In this document: in pieces, positions 8,273-16,723 of the stretch
Position numbering within the stretch: position 1 is the first letter of the stretch
How the letters are laid out: the number at the start of each line of letters is the position of its first letter
Assembly: GCF_028289625.1 (NCBI RefSeq)
Contig: NZ_JANQOM010000014.1
Coordinates: forward strand, 1-64,000
From: Winogradskyella sp.
Lineage (GTDB): Bacteria > Bacteroidota > Bacteroidia > Flavobacteriales > Flavobacteriaceae
Direction of reading: 5' to 3'
DNA: 64,000 bases
The notes under the pieces: model-generated
Seen by the model: only the letters and a program-made list of their open reading frames with translations
Database searches by the model: none
Told to the model about the DNA's origin: nothing
Position numbers and translations under genes: made by a program

Positions 8273-8707
8273 ATGACAACACCAATTAACAAACCACCAA
8301 TTTGGTTCTGGATTGTGAGTTTTATTGCACTTATCTGGAATAGTATGGGTATTCACGGCTACTTAAGCCAAGCTTACAAAACAAGCGCATATACAGATGC
8401 CTATACTACAGAACAAATCGACGTTATGAATAGCTTACCGGGTTGGTATACTGCTTTGTTCGCCATTGCTGTTTTTTCTGGAGTATTAGGAAGTTTGCTA
8501 TTGCTGCTCAGAAAAAAGTTTGCAAAATTCCTTTTAATTTTGTCCTTTTTGGCTGCGACTATTCAAATGGTCTATTTTTTATTTGTTGCTGATTTAAAAG
8601 GTGTGGATTTTAGTGATAACAAAATAATGGCTTACATCATAATTGTATTTGCAGCATTTTTAGTTTGGTTTTCTAGGAAAGCTCACTCCAAAGGCTGGAT
8701 CAGTTAA
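8273..8707 (+). CDS. Four-helix integral membrane protein
   Basis: This 144-aa protein has four predicted membrane helices at about residues 10-27, 58-79, 85-106 and 117-136, with a Tyr/Thr-rich loop between the first two. Flavobacterial homologues are often called 'sugar transporter', but nothing in the sequence supports a transporter fold, so I leave the function unknown. It is monocistronic with a terminator directly after it. Confidence 0.7.
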   Translation: MTTPINKPPIWFWIVSFIALIWNSMGIHGYLSQAYKTSAYTDAYTTEQIDVMNSLPGWYTALFAIAVFSGVLGSLLLLLRKKFAKFLLILSFLAATIQMVYFLFVADLKGVDFSDNKIMAYIIIVFAAFLVWFSRKAHSKGWIS

Positions 8708-8730
8708 AAGCAAGTCAACCAATCATGAGA

Positions 8731-8762
8731 AAGGAATTAGTCAACTGCTAGTTCCTTTTTTT
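8731..8762 (+). terminator. Rho-independent terminator
   Basis: AAGGAATTAG and CTAGTTCCTT pair over 10 bp (one G-T) with a 7-nt loop, followed by Ts. It lies between the convergent membrane protein gene and the end of the his operon. Confidence 0.8.
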
Positions 8763-9546
8763 ATTCAAAATCAAGGCGATGTAAAATTAAACCTGAAGCT
8801 GGAGCAATATAATCCATCACTTCTTTGTTGTCCGCCTTAAGGCTCCCTTCAATGTAGCCTAATGTTACCTCTCCTCTACCAAGTTTAATTAAACAACCAA
8901 ACATTAAGCGTATTTGATTTCGCATAAAGCCTTTACCTTTAATCTTAAAAACATAGGATTGCTGAGGAAAGAAATTGGCTTGGTAGATTGTATTTTCAAC
9001 TATTTCGCATGATTCAATCGTTCTCACATATTCACCATTGTCTGTAGCTCTATAACAATACGCCTTAAAATTATGAGTGCCTTCAAACAATTTTGCCCCT
9101 TGCTTCATAAGCCCGACATCTAAAGGCACAAGAATGGTAGCAAGGATAGATGCACAAAACGGATGATTCTTTTGCCCTTCAGAAAAGACATAGTGATATT
9201 CCTTTAACTTTGAATCCTGAATGACATTGAAGTCTTTGCTGACTTCCTTTATGGATAATGCTCTAATATCTTGTGGTAGGTTATAATTGAATAAATCTAA
9301 AAACTCATTAAAGTTGTCTATTGGTTCATTATAAACGAATAACTCAAAAGCGGCTTCATTAGCTGAAACCATAGCGTCTGTCCGACCTGCTCCTAAAGTT
9401 TTGAATTTTACGTCGCCTAGGATATACTTTAACGTTCTGTCAATCATTAAGTGAATCGTTTTTACATCGGGTTGCTTCTGCCAACCATGAAAACGATACC
9501 CTAAATATTGAATTTTTATGAGATAATAAAAGCGTTTTTCAAACAT
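8761..9546 (-). CDS. truA: TruA-family tRNA pseudouridine synthase (divergent)
   Basis: A 261-aa TruA-fold protein: N-terminal YYLIKIQYLGYRFHGWQKQP, catalytic-Asp segment GAGRTDAMVSA (about residues 52-62), and the C-terminal core FKIKGKGFMRNQIRLMFG. The canonical family motif is GRTDxGVHA; here the residues after the catalytic Asp differ (AMVSA). It is therefore probably a second, divergent TruA-like enzyme and its tRNA target may differ from positions 38-40. It starts 3 bp after hisIE, so it is cotranscribed as the last gene of the his operon. Confidence 0.8.
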   Translation of the reverse strand: MFEKRFYYLIKIQYLGYRFHGWQKQPDVKTIHLMIDRTLKYILGDVKFKTLGAGRTDAMVSANEAAFELFVYNEPIDNFNEFLDLFNYNLPQDIRALSIKEVSKDFNVIQDSKLKEYHYVFSEGQKNHPFCASILATILVPLDVGLMKQGAKLFEGTHNFKAYCYRATDNGEYVRTIESCEIVENTIYQANFFPQQSYVFKIKGKGFMRNQIRLMFGCLIKLGRGEVTLGYIEGSLKADNKEVMDYIAPASGLILHRLDFE

Positions 9547-9549
9547 AAA

Positions 9550-10146
9550 TTAATGGCGATTTTCTAAAACGTCAACAATATCTATAAGTTTGTAGCCTTT
9601 AGCTTGTAAAAGCATTAAATAATGAAATAATAAATCAGCACTTTCATTTAAAAATAGCTCATCGTTGTTATCCTTAGCCTCTATAACAACTTCGACCGCT
9701 TCTTCTCCTACTTTTTGAGCTAGTTTATTGATACCTTTAGCAAATAGCGAAGCAATATAAGACTTATCAGTATCTGCATTTTCAATTCTTGATGTTATGA
9801 TATCTTCCAATTTGGTTAAAAAGCCAAAAGATTGGGTATTTTCTTCGTGCCAACAGGTATCTGTTCCTGTATGACAAGTTGGCCCATGAGGGTTAACATG
9901 TATCAGCAATGTATCTTTATCGCAATCATTTTTGATGCTGACCAATTCTAAATAGTTACCACTTGTTTCACCCTTTGTCCATAAGCGTTGTTTAGATCGG
10001 CTAAAAAATGTGACCTTTTGCGTTTCTAAAGTTTTTTGATACGCTTCTTCATTCATGTAACCAAGCATCAATACATTTTTAGTAGTTGCATCTTGGATAA
10101 CGGCTGGCACTAAGCCATCGTTGTTTTTGTTGAAATCTATCTTCAT
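9550..10146 (-). CDS. hisIE: Bifunctional phosphoribosyl-AMP cyclohydrolase / phosphoribosyl-ATP pyrophosphatase
   Basis: The HisI domain (about residues 1-110) has MLGYMNEEA, FFSRSK-LWTKGETSGN and the metal-site DCDKDTLL and GPTCHTGTDTCW segments. The HisE domain follows (about 115-198) with the GEEAVEVVIEAK helix. The start is taken at ATG 10146 (MKIDFNKNNDG). A longer frame from 10164 adds six residues translated from a palindromic repeat and is unlikely to be native. It catalyses steps 2 and 3 of histidine synthesis. The gap to hisF is filled by a 110-bp repeat. Confidence 0.95.
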   Translation of the reverse strand: MKIDFNKNNDGLVPAVIQDATTKNVLMLGYMNEEAYQKTLETQKVTFFSRSKQRLWTKGETSGNYLELVSIKNDCDKDTLLIHVNPHGPTCHTGTDTCWHEENTQSFGFLTKLEDIITSRIENADTDKSYIASLFAKGINKLAQKVGEEAVEVVIEAKDNNDELFLNESADLLFHYLMLLQAKGYKLIDIVDVLENRH

Positions 10147-10157
10147 TTCAAACTTTT

Positions 10158-10267
10158 TTGTCATTCCGCACTTGATGCGGAATCTTGTTAATCTATCTTT
10201 ATAAATGAGATTCCTGCCTTACACCACCGCTAGAGCTATTGGCGGCACACGGTCGCAGGAATGACAA
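10158..10267. repeat. REP/MITE-like palindromic element between hisIE and hisF
   Basis: The 110-bp element is bounded by perfect inverted termini TTGTCATTCC and GGAATGACAA. It contains inner hairpins, including CCGCA-CTTGA-TGCGG and the ATTCCTGC/GCAGGAAT arms. It abuts the hisF stop codon and supplies the bases of a spurious N-terminal extension of hisIE. Confidence 0.8.
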
Positions 10268-11023
10268 CTAAATTCTAACAGGAATCCTCTGTTGTTTCAA
10301 TTCTTGTTTTAAATCCATAATGGGTATTTCCCCAAAATGAAATACACTAGCCGCTAAGGCTGCATCTGCTTTTCCGTCCTTGAAAGTATCCACAAAGTGT
10401 TGTACAGTTCCCGCTCCACCTGATGCTATAATTGGTATATTTACCAATTCTGACAACCTTGCTAAAGCTTCATTGGCAAAACCTGATTTGGTACCATCAT
10501 GATTCATAGAGGTGAATAATATTTCTCCCGCTCCACGTTCTTCAACTTCTCTTGCCCAATCAAATAGCTTCACATCTGTAGGAATGGTTCCTCCTGCTAA
10601 ATGCACATACCATTCCCCTTCTATTTGCTTGGCATCTATGGCCACGACAATGCATTGACTTCCAAACTTATAGACTAACTCATTAATCAATTGTGGTCGT
10701 TTAACAGCTGATGAGTTAATTGAGACTTTATCAGCACCGCAATGCAATAAATCATCCACATCTTCTACAGTAGAAATGCCACCGCCAACCGTAAATGGGA
10801 TATTGACCTGTTCTGCCACTTTCAAGACCATATCATGCATGGTACGCCTTTTTTCTTGTGTGGCACTAATATCGAGAAATACCAATTCGTCTGCGCCTAA
10901 ATCCGCATATTGCTTGGCTAAAGCTACAGGATCGCCAGCGTCTCGTAAATCCACGAAGTTGACGCCTTTGACTGTACGACCGTCTTTAATATCCAAACAA
11001 GGTATAATTCGTTTTGTTAGCAT
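10268..11023 (-). CDS. hisF: Imidazole glycerol phosphate synthase, cyclase subunit
   Basis: A 251-aa (beta/alpha)8 barrel starting [20 protein letters not shown], with the catalytic Asp in CLDIK and the second in VVAIDAK. Phosphate-binding loops GGGIST and SGGAG are present. It pairs with HisH to convert PRFAR to IGP and AICAR. It lies between hisA and hisIE in the operon, separated from both by palindromic repeats. Length and motifs are normal. Confidence 0.98.
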   Translation of the reverse strand: MLTKRIIPCLDIKDGRTVKGVNFVDLRDAGDPVALAKQYADLGADELVFLDISATQEKRRTMHDMVLKVAEQVNIPFTVGGGISTVEDVDDLLHCGADKVSINSSAVKRPQLINELVYKFGSQCIVVAIDAKQIEGEWYVHLAGGTIPTDVKLFDWAREVEERGAGEILFTSMNHDGTKSGFANEALARLSELVNIPIIASGGAGTVQHFVDTFKDGKADAALAASVFHFGEIPIMDLKQELKQQRIPVRI

Positions 11024-11036
11024 GATTCGTAGTTTT

Positions 11037-11101
11037 CATTGCGAACAACGTGAAGCAATCTCAATTTTTTAATAGATTGCCGCGCTGTGCTTGCAATGAC
11101 G
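11037..11101. repeat. REP-like palindromic element between hisA and hisF
   Basis: CATTGCGA near one end and TTGCAATG near the other flank two hairpin arms containing GAAGCAATCT and AGATTGCCGC. This is the widespread 'CATTGCGA...GCAATG' type of intergenic palindrome, here filling the hisA-hisF gap. Confidence 0.7.
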
Positions 11102-11102
11102 G

Positions 11103-11873
11103 TTAATTATTCAATATAAAGTTCTCTATTTGTTTTAAACTTATCTTATTCTCATAAATAGCCTTACCAATGATAACACCTTCACATCCTAGGTCCTTTA
11201 ATTGTGGTAATTCATCATACTTTGAAATACCACCTGAGGCTATCAACTTTATTCCCTTTATAGAATGAGATTTCTCGTCACTTCGTTCTGTCGAAATGAC
11301 ATTGCATTCTTTTAATATTTTCTGGTATAAACCAAAAGAAGGGCCTTGCAACATACCATCTTTTGAAATATCCGTACAAATCACATATTCAACACCCTTG
11401 CTTTGATATTGCTTTATAAAAGGAATCACTTCTAAATCACTTTCTTCTTGCCAACCAGAAATGGCTATTTTTTCATTATTACAATCGGCTCCAAGGATAA
11501 TTTTATCAGAGCCATACTTTTCGAGCCAGTTTTCAAAAACTTCTGGCTGTTTTACTGCAATGCTACCGCCAGTAATTTGATGCGCTCCACACTCAAAAGC
11601 GATTCTTAAATCGTCATCAGACTTAAGTCCTCCTCCAAAATCTATTTTTAAGTTGGTTTTAGTTGCAATAGCCTCTAACACCTCATAATTGACGATGTGA
11701 CTTGCTTTGGCTCCATCCAAATCAACGACATGCAAATATTGAATACCTGCATCTTCAAAAGCTGTAGCCACTTCAACAGGATTTTCGTTATAAACTTTCT
11801 TTGTGTCATAATCACCTTTGGTCAAACGTACACACTGTCCATTAATAATGTCTATTGCTGGTATAATCCTCAT
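11103..11873 (-). CDS. hisA: ProFAR isomerase
   Basis: The start is taken at [20 protein letters not shown] (ATG 11873, 256 aa). A longer frame to 11924 reads through a palindromic repeat and into the spacer. It has the (beta/alpha)8 barrel with the first catalytic Asp in AIDI, the second in CTDIS ([12 protein letters not shown]), and phosphate loops GGGLKS and SGGISK. It isomerises ProFAR to PRFAR. Residues about 191-203 ([13 protein letters not shown]) are unlike other HisA proteins and are encoded by a REP-like repeat inserted in frame just before the GIKLIASGG strand. Confidence 0.96.
   Translation of the reverse strand: MRIIPAIDIINGQCVRLTKGDYDTKKVYNENPVEVATAFEDAGIQYLHVVDLDGAKASHIVNYEVLEAIATKTNLKIDFGGGLKSDDDLRIAFECGAHQITGGSIAVKQPEVFENWLEKYGSDKIILGADCNNEKIAISGWQEESDLEVIPFIKQYQSKGVEYVICTDISKDGMLQGPSFGLYQKILKECNVISTERSDEKSHSIKGIKLIASGGISKYDELPQLKDLGCEGVIIGKAIYENKISLKQIENFILNN
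11265..11302. repeat. REP-like element inside the hisA coding sequence
   Basis: On the minus strand it reads TGTCATTTCGACAGAACGAA, continuing to GAGAAATCTC. This is the same palindrome type seen at 13029-13089 (GTCATTTCGA, GAGAAATCT). It is in frame and contributes about 13 residues to HisA. Confidence 0.75.
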
Positions 11874-11879
11874 ATTCAT

Positions 11880-11897
11880 TTCCTGCGAAAGCAGGAA
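11880..11897. repeat. Short REP hairpin covering the hisA ribosome-binding region
   Basis: TTCCTGCGAAAGCAGGAA forms a 7-bp stem with a GAAA loop (TTTC on the mRNA). It is related to the GGAAT..TTCCTGC ends of the element at 10158-10267. On the mRNA its 3' arm GCAGGAA lies directly before the hisA start and includes the only Shine-Dalgarno-like AGGA. Confidence 0.65.
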
Positions 11898-11904
11898 TCT
11901 CTTT

Positions 11905-12381
11905 TTAGTTGTTAATATCTTCATTTAAGTCATTGACAAAATATTCCTTCCAAAAAAGTAAAACTTTCTGGATTTCGTCTAAAAAAGGTTTTATGGTACC
12001 ATCCTCCATAACAATCTCTAAACTTGAAACATAGAAATCATTTCTATTAAAATCTTTTGGATCAAAATCACCTTCACGTAAATTCGCGTTTCTGATAGTC
12101 GCCTTTGGTCTATCTAAACTTTTGTGTTTTGAGGAGTTAGCTATATCATGCATTATTTTGAGTGACTCACATCTTGGATATAATGTTTCCCTAAAATCAG
12201 TTAAAGTCATTTCTTCTACTACATCTATATAATCAGATTTTACCCATTCAATGAGATGCCAAGAATTATTCGCCAAATTATTAGCCTTATATTCTGATAC
12301 ACTATCTCTTTCAAAATCTTCAAATTCGTTTAAAAGATCTTTTAATTTTTGAACGGAATTATTAGTAAATGATTTGGACAT
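11905..12381 (-). CDS. Hypothetical protein inserted in the his operon, 158 aa
   Basis: A soluble, acidic 158-aa protein located between hisH (2-bp gap) and hisA. This position is normally empty in flavobacterial his operons. It is alpha-helical in the first two thirds and contains a [13 protein letters not shown] segment. Motifs of the form (D/N)xANxxKH occur in a loose group of uncharacterised accessory proteins, and HEPN-like proteins can look similar, but the HEPN RxxxxH signature is not evident. No link to histidine synthesis is apparent; I regard it as an inserted accessory gene carried by the operon promoter. Confidence 0.6.
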   Translation of the reverse strand: MSKSFTNNSVQKLKDLLNEFEDFERDSVSEYKANNLANNSWHLIEWVKSDYIDVVEEMTLTDFRETLYPRCESLKIMHDIANSSKHKSLDRPKATIRNANLREGDFDPKDFNRNDFYVSSLEIVMEDGTIKPFLDEIQKVLLFWKEYFVNDLNEDINN

Positions 12382-12383
12382 AT

Positions 12384-12965
12384 CTATAATTCTAAAAAAT
12401 TCTGTAGCAATTTCTCACCAACCTTACTACTTTTCTCTGGGTGAAACTGTACTCCAAAAAAATTATCGTTTTCTAAGGCTGAGGCATATTCAACTTCATA
12501 ATCTGTGGTTGCTATGGCCTCTTCACAATTTACGGCGTAATAACTATGTACCAAATACATATAATCGCCTTCTTTGATATCTTTAAATAAATCTGATTTT
12601 AAATTACTTACAGTATTCCAACCCATTTGTGGTACTTTTACCGTATTAGAAAATCGTTTAACCTGAGTATCAAAAACACCTAGACCTTCTGTATTACCCT
12701 CCTCTGTATAATGACACATTAATTGCATTCCCAAGCAGATGCCCAAAACCGGCTGTTTTAACTCTGGAATGATTTTATCCAAGCCACTTTCTTTAAGCTT
12801 CTTCATCGCAGAACTGGCTTCTCCTACACCAGGAAAAATTACCTTATCTGCTTTGATTATTTCATTAGCATCATTGGTTAACACCGCATGATAACCTAAG
12901 CGTTGAAAGGCAAATTGAATACTTTTAATATTTCCTGCTCCGTAGTTTACTATTTTTAGATTCAT
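12384..12965 (-). CDS. hisH: Imidazole glycerol phosphate synthase, glutamine amidotransferase subunit
   Basis: A 193-aa class I glutaminase. It has the oxyanion segment FPGVGEASSAM, the nucleophile Cys in LGICLGMQLM (about residue 77), and the catalytic His-x-Glu in VQFHPEKS near the C-terminus. It delivers ammonia to HisF. It is cotranscribed downstream of hisB after a palindromic repeat. Length and motifs are normal. Confidence 0.97.
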   Translation of the reverse strand: MNLKIVNYGAGNIKSIQFAFQRLGYHAVLTNDANEIIKADKVIFPGVGEASSAMKKLKESGLDKIIPELKQPVLGICLGMQLMCHYTEEGNTEGLGVFDTQVKRFSNTVKVPQMGWNTVSNLKSDLFKDIKEGDYMYLVHSYYAVNCEEAIATTDYEVEYASALENDNFFGVQFHPEKSSKVGEKLLQNFLEL

Positions 12966-13028
12966 TCTCTAATTTATAATCAGCATCTTTAAAGTCCCGT
13001 CAAGTGAACAATTTATTTAAATCTGAAA

Positions 13029-13089
13029 GTCATTTCGAACATATGTGAGAAATCTTTATGGCATTTAGCTTCGCTCAGTCGGAATGACA
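13029..13089. repeat. REP-like palindromic element between hisB and hisH
   Basis: GTCATTTCGA at one end and TCGGAATGAC at the other form imperfect inverted termini (one mismatch), with GAGAAATCT and TTCGCTCAG inner arms. It is the same type as the copy embedded in hisA. Confidence 0.7.
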
Positions 13090-13096
13090 TTAACAA

Positions 13097-14236
13097 TCAT
13101 AACATACCTTTTGTTGATGGTAAAATCATTTTCTCTATATCTCGCTTTACAGCCATTTTAATGGCTTTAGCAAACGCTTTAAAAACCGCTTCTATTTTAT
13201 GGTGCTCATTAGTACCTTCAACTTTTATATTAAGATTACATTTTGCACCATCTGTAAATGACTTAAAAAAGTGATAAAACATTTCCGTTGGCATTTTGCC
13301 TATCATTTCGCGTTTAAATTCAGCATTCCAAACCAACCAGTTTCTACCTCCAAAGTCTATGGCGACTTGTGCTAAGCAGTCATCCATTGGCAGACAGAAT
13401 CCGTAGCGCTCTATACCTAATTTATCGCCTAAAGTTTTGGCAAATACTTCGCCTAAAGCGATAGCCGTATCTTCAATAGTATGGTGCTCATCAACTTCTA
13501 AATCGCCATTCACCTTGATATTTAAATCCATCTGTCCATGACGCGCTATTTGGTCTAGCATATGGTCGAAAAATGCGATTCCTGTATCAATATCACTTTG
13601 TCCAGTACCATCCAAATTAAGGTCTATCTTAATCTTGGTTTCATTGGTGTTGCGTTCTATAAACCCAACACGTTCGCTAGCTTTTAGAAAGTGATAAATG
13701 GCTTCCCAATCATTAGTTTCTAGGGCAATAAAAGACTGTAATTCATCATTACTGATGGTAACTTCATCAGTTCCGAGATTGGTGTTATCATTTATGAAGA
13801 TACCTTTAGCACCCAAATTTTTGGCCAATTCAATATCTGTAAGACGATCTCCAATAACATATGAATTCTTTAAATCGTAATCTTCGGAAAAATATTTTGT
13901 GAGTAAGCCAGTATTCGGTTTACGAGTTGGTGCTTTGTCCTTGGCAAAGGTTCGATCAATGAATTGCTCTTCAAATACAACTCCTTCTTGTTCAAATGTT
14001 TTGATAATAAAGTTATGTACTGGCCAAAATGTGTTTTCGGGATACACTTCTGTACCCAAGCCATCTTGATTGGTAACCATGACGATTTCAAAATTTAATT
14101 CTTGGGCAATTTTGCTCAAATATTGAAATACTTTTGGGTAGAACTCTAACTTTTCGAATGCATCTATTTGCTCATCAGCTGGTTCTCTGATGAGTGTACC
14201 GTCTCTATCTATAAATAATACAGGTTTTTTCATCAT
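13097..14236 (-). CDS. hisB: Bifunctional histidinol-phosphatase / imidazoleglycerol-phosphate dehydratase
   Basis: The 379-aa fusion has an N-terminal HAD phosphatase (about residues 1-165; FIDRDGTL nucleophile motif and [12 protein letters not shown]). Its C-terminal IGP dehydratase has [12 protein letters not shown], the metal-binding [15 protein letters not shown] and a second [15 protein letters not shown] copy. It performs steps 6 and 8 of the pathway. The fused form is usual in Bacteroidota and gammaproteobacteria. The start may be either of two adjacent ATG codons. Confidence 0.98.
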   Translation of the reverse strand: MMKKPVLFIDRDGTLIREPADEQIDAFEKLEFYPKVFQYLSKIAQELNFEIVMVTNQDGLGTEVYPENTFWPVHNFIIKTFEQEGVVFEEQFIDRTFAKDKAPTRKPNTGLLTKYFSEDYDLKNSYVIGDRLTDIELAKNLGAKGIFINDNTNLGTDEVTISNDELQSFIALETNDWEAIYHFLKASERVGFIERNTNETKIKIDLNLDGTGQSDIDTGIAFFDHMLDQIARHGQMDLNIKVNGDLEVDEHHTIEDTAIALGEVFAKTLGDKLGIERYGFCLPMDDCLAQVAIDFGGRNWLVWNAEFKREMIGKMPTEMFYHFFKSFTDGAKCNLNIKVEGTNEHHKIEAVFKAFAKAIKMAVKRDIEKMILPSTKGML

Positions 14237-14246
14237 TTAACATTTA

Positions 14247-14338
14247 CGTCAGTTCGAGTGATTTTCGATAGAAAATAGTATCGAGAACTCATTACTTCTC
14301 GATACAAATTTTGCGAGCAAAATTCACTCGATGTGACG
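14247..14338. repeat. Long inverted-repeat element between hisB and hisC
   Basis: CGTCAGTTCGAGTGA and TCACTCGATGTGACG are the outer imperfect arms. An inner perfect 10-bp hairpin GTATCGAGAA/TTCTCGATAC with an 8-nt loop lies at 14278-14305. It ends 1 bp before the hisC stop codon. Confidence 0.8.
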
Positions 14339-14339
14339 G

Positions 14340-15374
14340 TTATAACTCATTTAATACTTTTATTAACTTTTCATTCTCAATATTAGTCCCAACCGTAAAA
14401 CGCAGACAGTTCTCACATAATGGTTGTGTCGTTCTGTTTCTCACCACAATACCCTTGGCAATTAATTCTGAATAGCGCTTGTTGGCATCATCTACTTTCG
14501 CCAAAATGAAATTTGCATCTGAAGCATACAAACTTTCAACGAAAGAAATAGTTTCTAAGGCGTTTTGCAATAAACGTCTTTGCTCTAGGATAACCGACAC
14601 CTCCTTCTCTACTTCATTAATTCTAGACAATCGCTCTAAAGCTTTTTCTTGTGTTAATTGATTGACATTATAAGGTGGCTTGATTTTATTCAATACAGAA
14701 ATAATAAATTCCGAAGCATAACAAATGCCAAGTCTAATACCTGCCAAACCATAGGCCTTAGAAAGAGTTTGTGTGACAATTAAATTGGGAAATTCATCCA
14801 AGCGACTTACCCAGCTTTGTTGCTCAGAGAAATCAATATAAGCTTCATCTATTACAACGACTCCCTTAAACCCTCGTATTAATGTTTCAACCTTTTGTTT
14901 ATTAAAACTATTTGCGGTAGGATTATTAGGAGAACAGAGAAATAGAAGCTTTGAATTGTCATTTTGCGTCTCTAGTATTTTCCCAACTTTAGGTTCAAAA
15001 CCCTCATCTAAATACACTTGCTTTATTTCAGTATCGTTTAAATCAGCCAAAACCGAATACATACCATACGTTGGTGGCAACGTAATGACATTATCCCTTT
15101 TTGGTTCACAAAAGGCTCTAAAAATTAAGTCTAAAACTTCATCACTACCATTACCTAAAAGGATTTGTGATATTGAAACACCTTTTATTTCTGCCAATCG
15201 TTCTTTCACCTTTGACTGTTGTGGGTCTGGATAACGGTTCACATTGGTTTGAAATGGATTTTCATTGGCGTCAATGAAGATCATATCAGCAGAAGCATCC
15301 TTGTACTCATCCCTTGCCGATGAATAGGCTTTAATCGTTTTGATATTATCGCGCAACAAATTTTCTACATTCAT
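14340..15374 (-). CDS. hisC: Histidinol-phosphate aminotransferase
   Basis: A 344-aa fold-type I PLP aminotransferase: substrate region DANENPF, LLGNGSDEVLDLIFRAF, CSPNNPT, VIDEAYIDF, and the PLP lysine in TQTLSKAYGLAGIRLG. It transaminates imidazole-acetol phosphate to histidinol phosphate. Its start overlaps the hisD stop by 4 bp, indicating translational coupling. Confidence 0.98.
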   Translation of the reverse strand: MNVENLLRDNIKTIKAYSSARDEYKDASADMIFIDANENPFQTNVNRYPDPQQSKVKERLAEIKGVSISQILLGNGSDEVLDLIFRAFCEPKRDNVITLPPTYGMYSVLADLNDTEIKQVYLDEGFEPKVGKILETQNDNSKLLFLCSPNNPTANSFNKQKVETLIRGFKGVVVIDEAYIDFSEQQSWVSRLDEFPNLIVTQTLSKAYGLAGIRLGICYASEFIISVLNKIKPPYNVNQLTQEKALERLSRINEVEKEVSVILEQRRLLQNALETISFVESLYASDANFILAKVDDANKRYSELIAKGIVVRNRTTQPLCENCLRFTVGTNIENEKLIKVLNEL

Positions 15375-16657
15375 AATTCCAAATCTTTTAGTCTTAATGA
15401 GACCGCATTTTTATGAGCTTGCAACCCTGCTGCTTCAGCCATTAATTCTATAGCAGGACCAATGTTCTTAATTCCTTTTTGGGATATTTTTTGAAAGGTC
15501 ATACTCTTTTGAAAACTATCTAGGTTGACACCAGAATAGGCTTTAGAATATCCATTTGTTGGTAAGGTGTGATTGGTTCCTGAGGCATAGTCACCAGCAC
15601 TTTCTGGTGTATAATCACCAATAAAAACAGAGCCAGCGTTAACTATATTTTCAACAAAATAATCGTTATCTATTGTATTGACAATAAAATGTTCTGGACC
15701 ATATTCATCGATTAAGTCCAAAGCTACCTCAAAATTATCCACCAAAATAATCTTAGAATTCTCAATAGCATCTGAAGCTATCGTTTTTCTAGGAAGCGCT
15801 TCTAACTGTGTTTTTACTTGTTCACTAACCCTAAACGCAAAGTCTTTAGATGTAGTGACTAATATCACCTGACTGTCAGAACCATGCTCTGCTTGACTTA
15901 ATAAATCAGAGGCAACATAAGCAGGATTGGCATAGTTATCAGCCATAACCAATAACTCACTTGGTCCAGCAGGCATATCGATAGCAACTCCATATTTAGT
16001 AGCAATTTGCTTTGCGACAGTTACATATTGATTACCTGGACCAAAAATCTTATAGACTTGTGGGATGCTATCAGTACCAAATGTTAACCCAGCAATCGCT
16101 TGTATACCACCAACTTTTAAAACTTTTGTAACTCCGCATAATTGAGCAGCATACAATATTTCGTTAGCAATTTTACCATGCTTATTTGGTGGCGAACATA
16201 ACACAATCTCCTTACATTCAGCAATTTTTGCAGGTACAGCTAACATTAAAACTGTGGAAAATAAAGGTGCCGTTCCGCCAGGAATATAAAGCCCTACCTT
16301 TTGAATTGGACGTTTTTCTTGCCAGCACTCTACACCATCCATTGTACTTAATAGTACTCTTTTTGTTTTCTGAGCTTCGTGAAATTGCTCAATATTAGAT
16401 TTTGCTAATTGTATCGCTTCTTTGAGTTCCTTTGAAACGTTTTTAACGGCATATTCAAATTCTTCATCTAATACTAATATTGATTCAAGCGTAACCTTAT
16501 CAAAATTGGAAGTGTAGGCTTTTATAGCTTCATCACCTCGATTTCCGACATCCGAAAAAACCTGATTAACAATCGCTTCAATATCATCTACGGTTTTGGT
16601 AGGACGCTTTAGCAATTCAGTCCAATCTTTACTATTTGGATATTCTATCAACTTCAT
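15371..16657 (-). CDS. hisD: Histidinol dehydrogenase
   Basis: The 428-aa protein shows the HisD landmarks KVGLYIPGGTAPLFSTVLM, KIFGPGNQYVT, DMPAGPSELLV, LLSQAEHG with Zn-ligand His, and EHFIV. It oxidises histidinol to histidine in two NAD-dependent steps. It is second in the operon, and a short repeat lies between it and hisG. Confidence 0.98.
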   Translation of the reverse strand: MKLIEYPNSKDWTELLKRPTKTVDDIEAIVNQVFSDVGNRGDEAIKAYTSNFDKVTLESILVLDEEFEYAVKNVSKELKEAIQLAKSNIEQFHEAQKTKRVLLSTMDGVECWQEKRPIQKVGLYIPGGTAPLFSTVLMLAVPAKIAECKEIVLCSPPNKHGKIANEILYAAQLCGVTKVLKVGGIQAIAGLTFGTDSIPQVYKIFGPGNQYVTVAKQIATKYGVAIDMPAGPSELLVMADNYANPAYVASDLLSQAEHGSDSQVILVTTSKDFAFRVSEQVKTQLEALPRKTIASDAIENSKIILVDNFEVALDLIDEYGPEHFIVNTIDNDYFVENIVNAGSVFIGDYTPESAGDYASGTNHTLPTNGYSKAYSGVNLDSFQKSMTFQKISQKGIKNIGPAIELMAEAAGLQAHKNAVSLRLKDLEL

Positions 16658-16682
16658 ATTATAACTTCTAAAAAATTAGATA

Positions 16683-16720
16683 CTGAAACAACACTTCAAC
16701 AAGCTCAGTGTGACAGTTCA
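16683..16720. repeat. REP-like element between hisG and hisD
   Basis: On the minus strand it reads TGAACTGTCACACTGAGC, then four variable bases, then a TGAAGTGTTGTTTCA block. The same 38-bp unit with small changes occurs at 33227-33266 after porX. This shows a dispersed repeat family rather than operon-specific sequence. Confidence 0.75.
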
Positions 16721-16723
16721 GCA

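Noticed and set aside
11874..11924. N-terminal extension of hisA to 11924
   Set aside because: The extra 17 residues come from a repeat hairpin and spacer, and HisA proteins begin at MRIIPAID.
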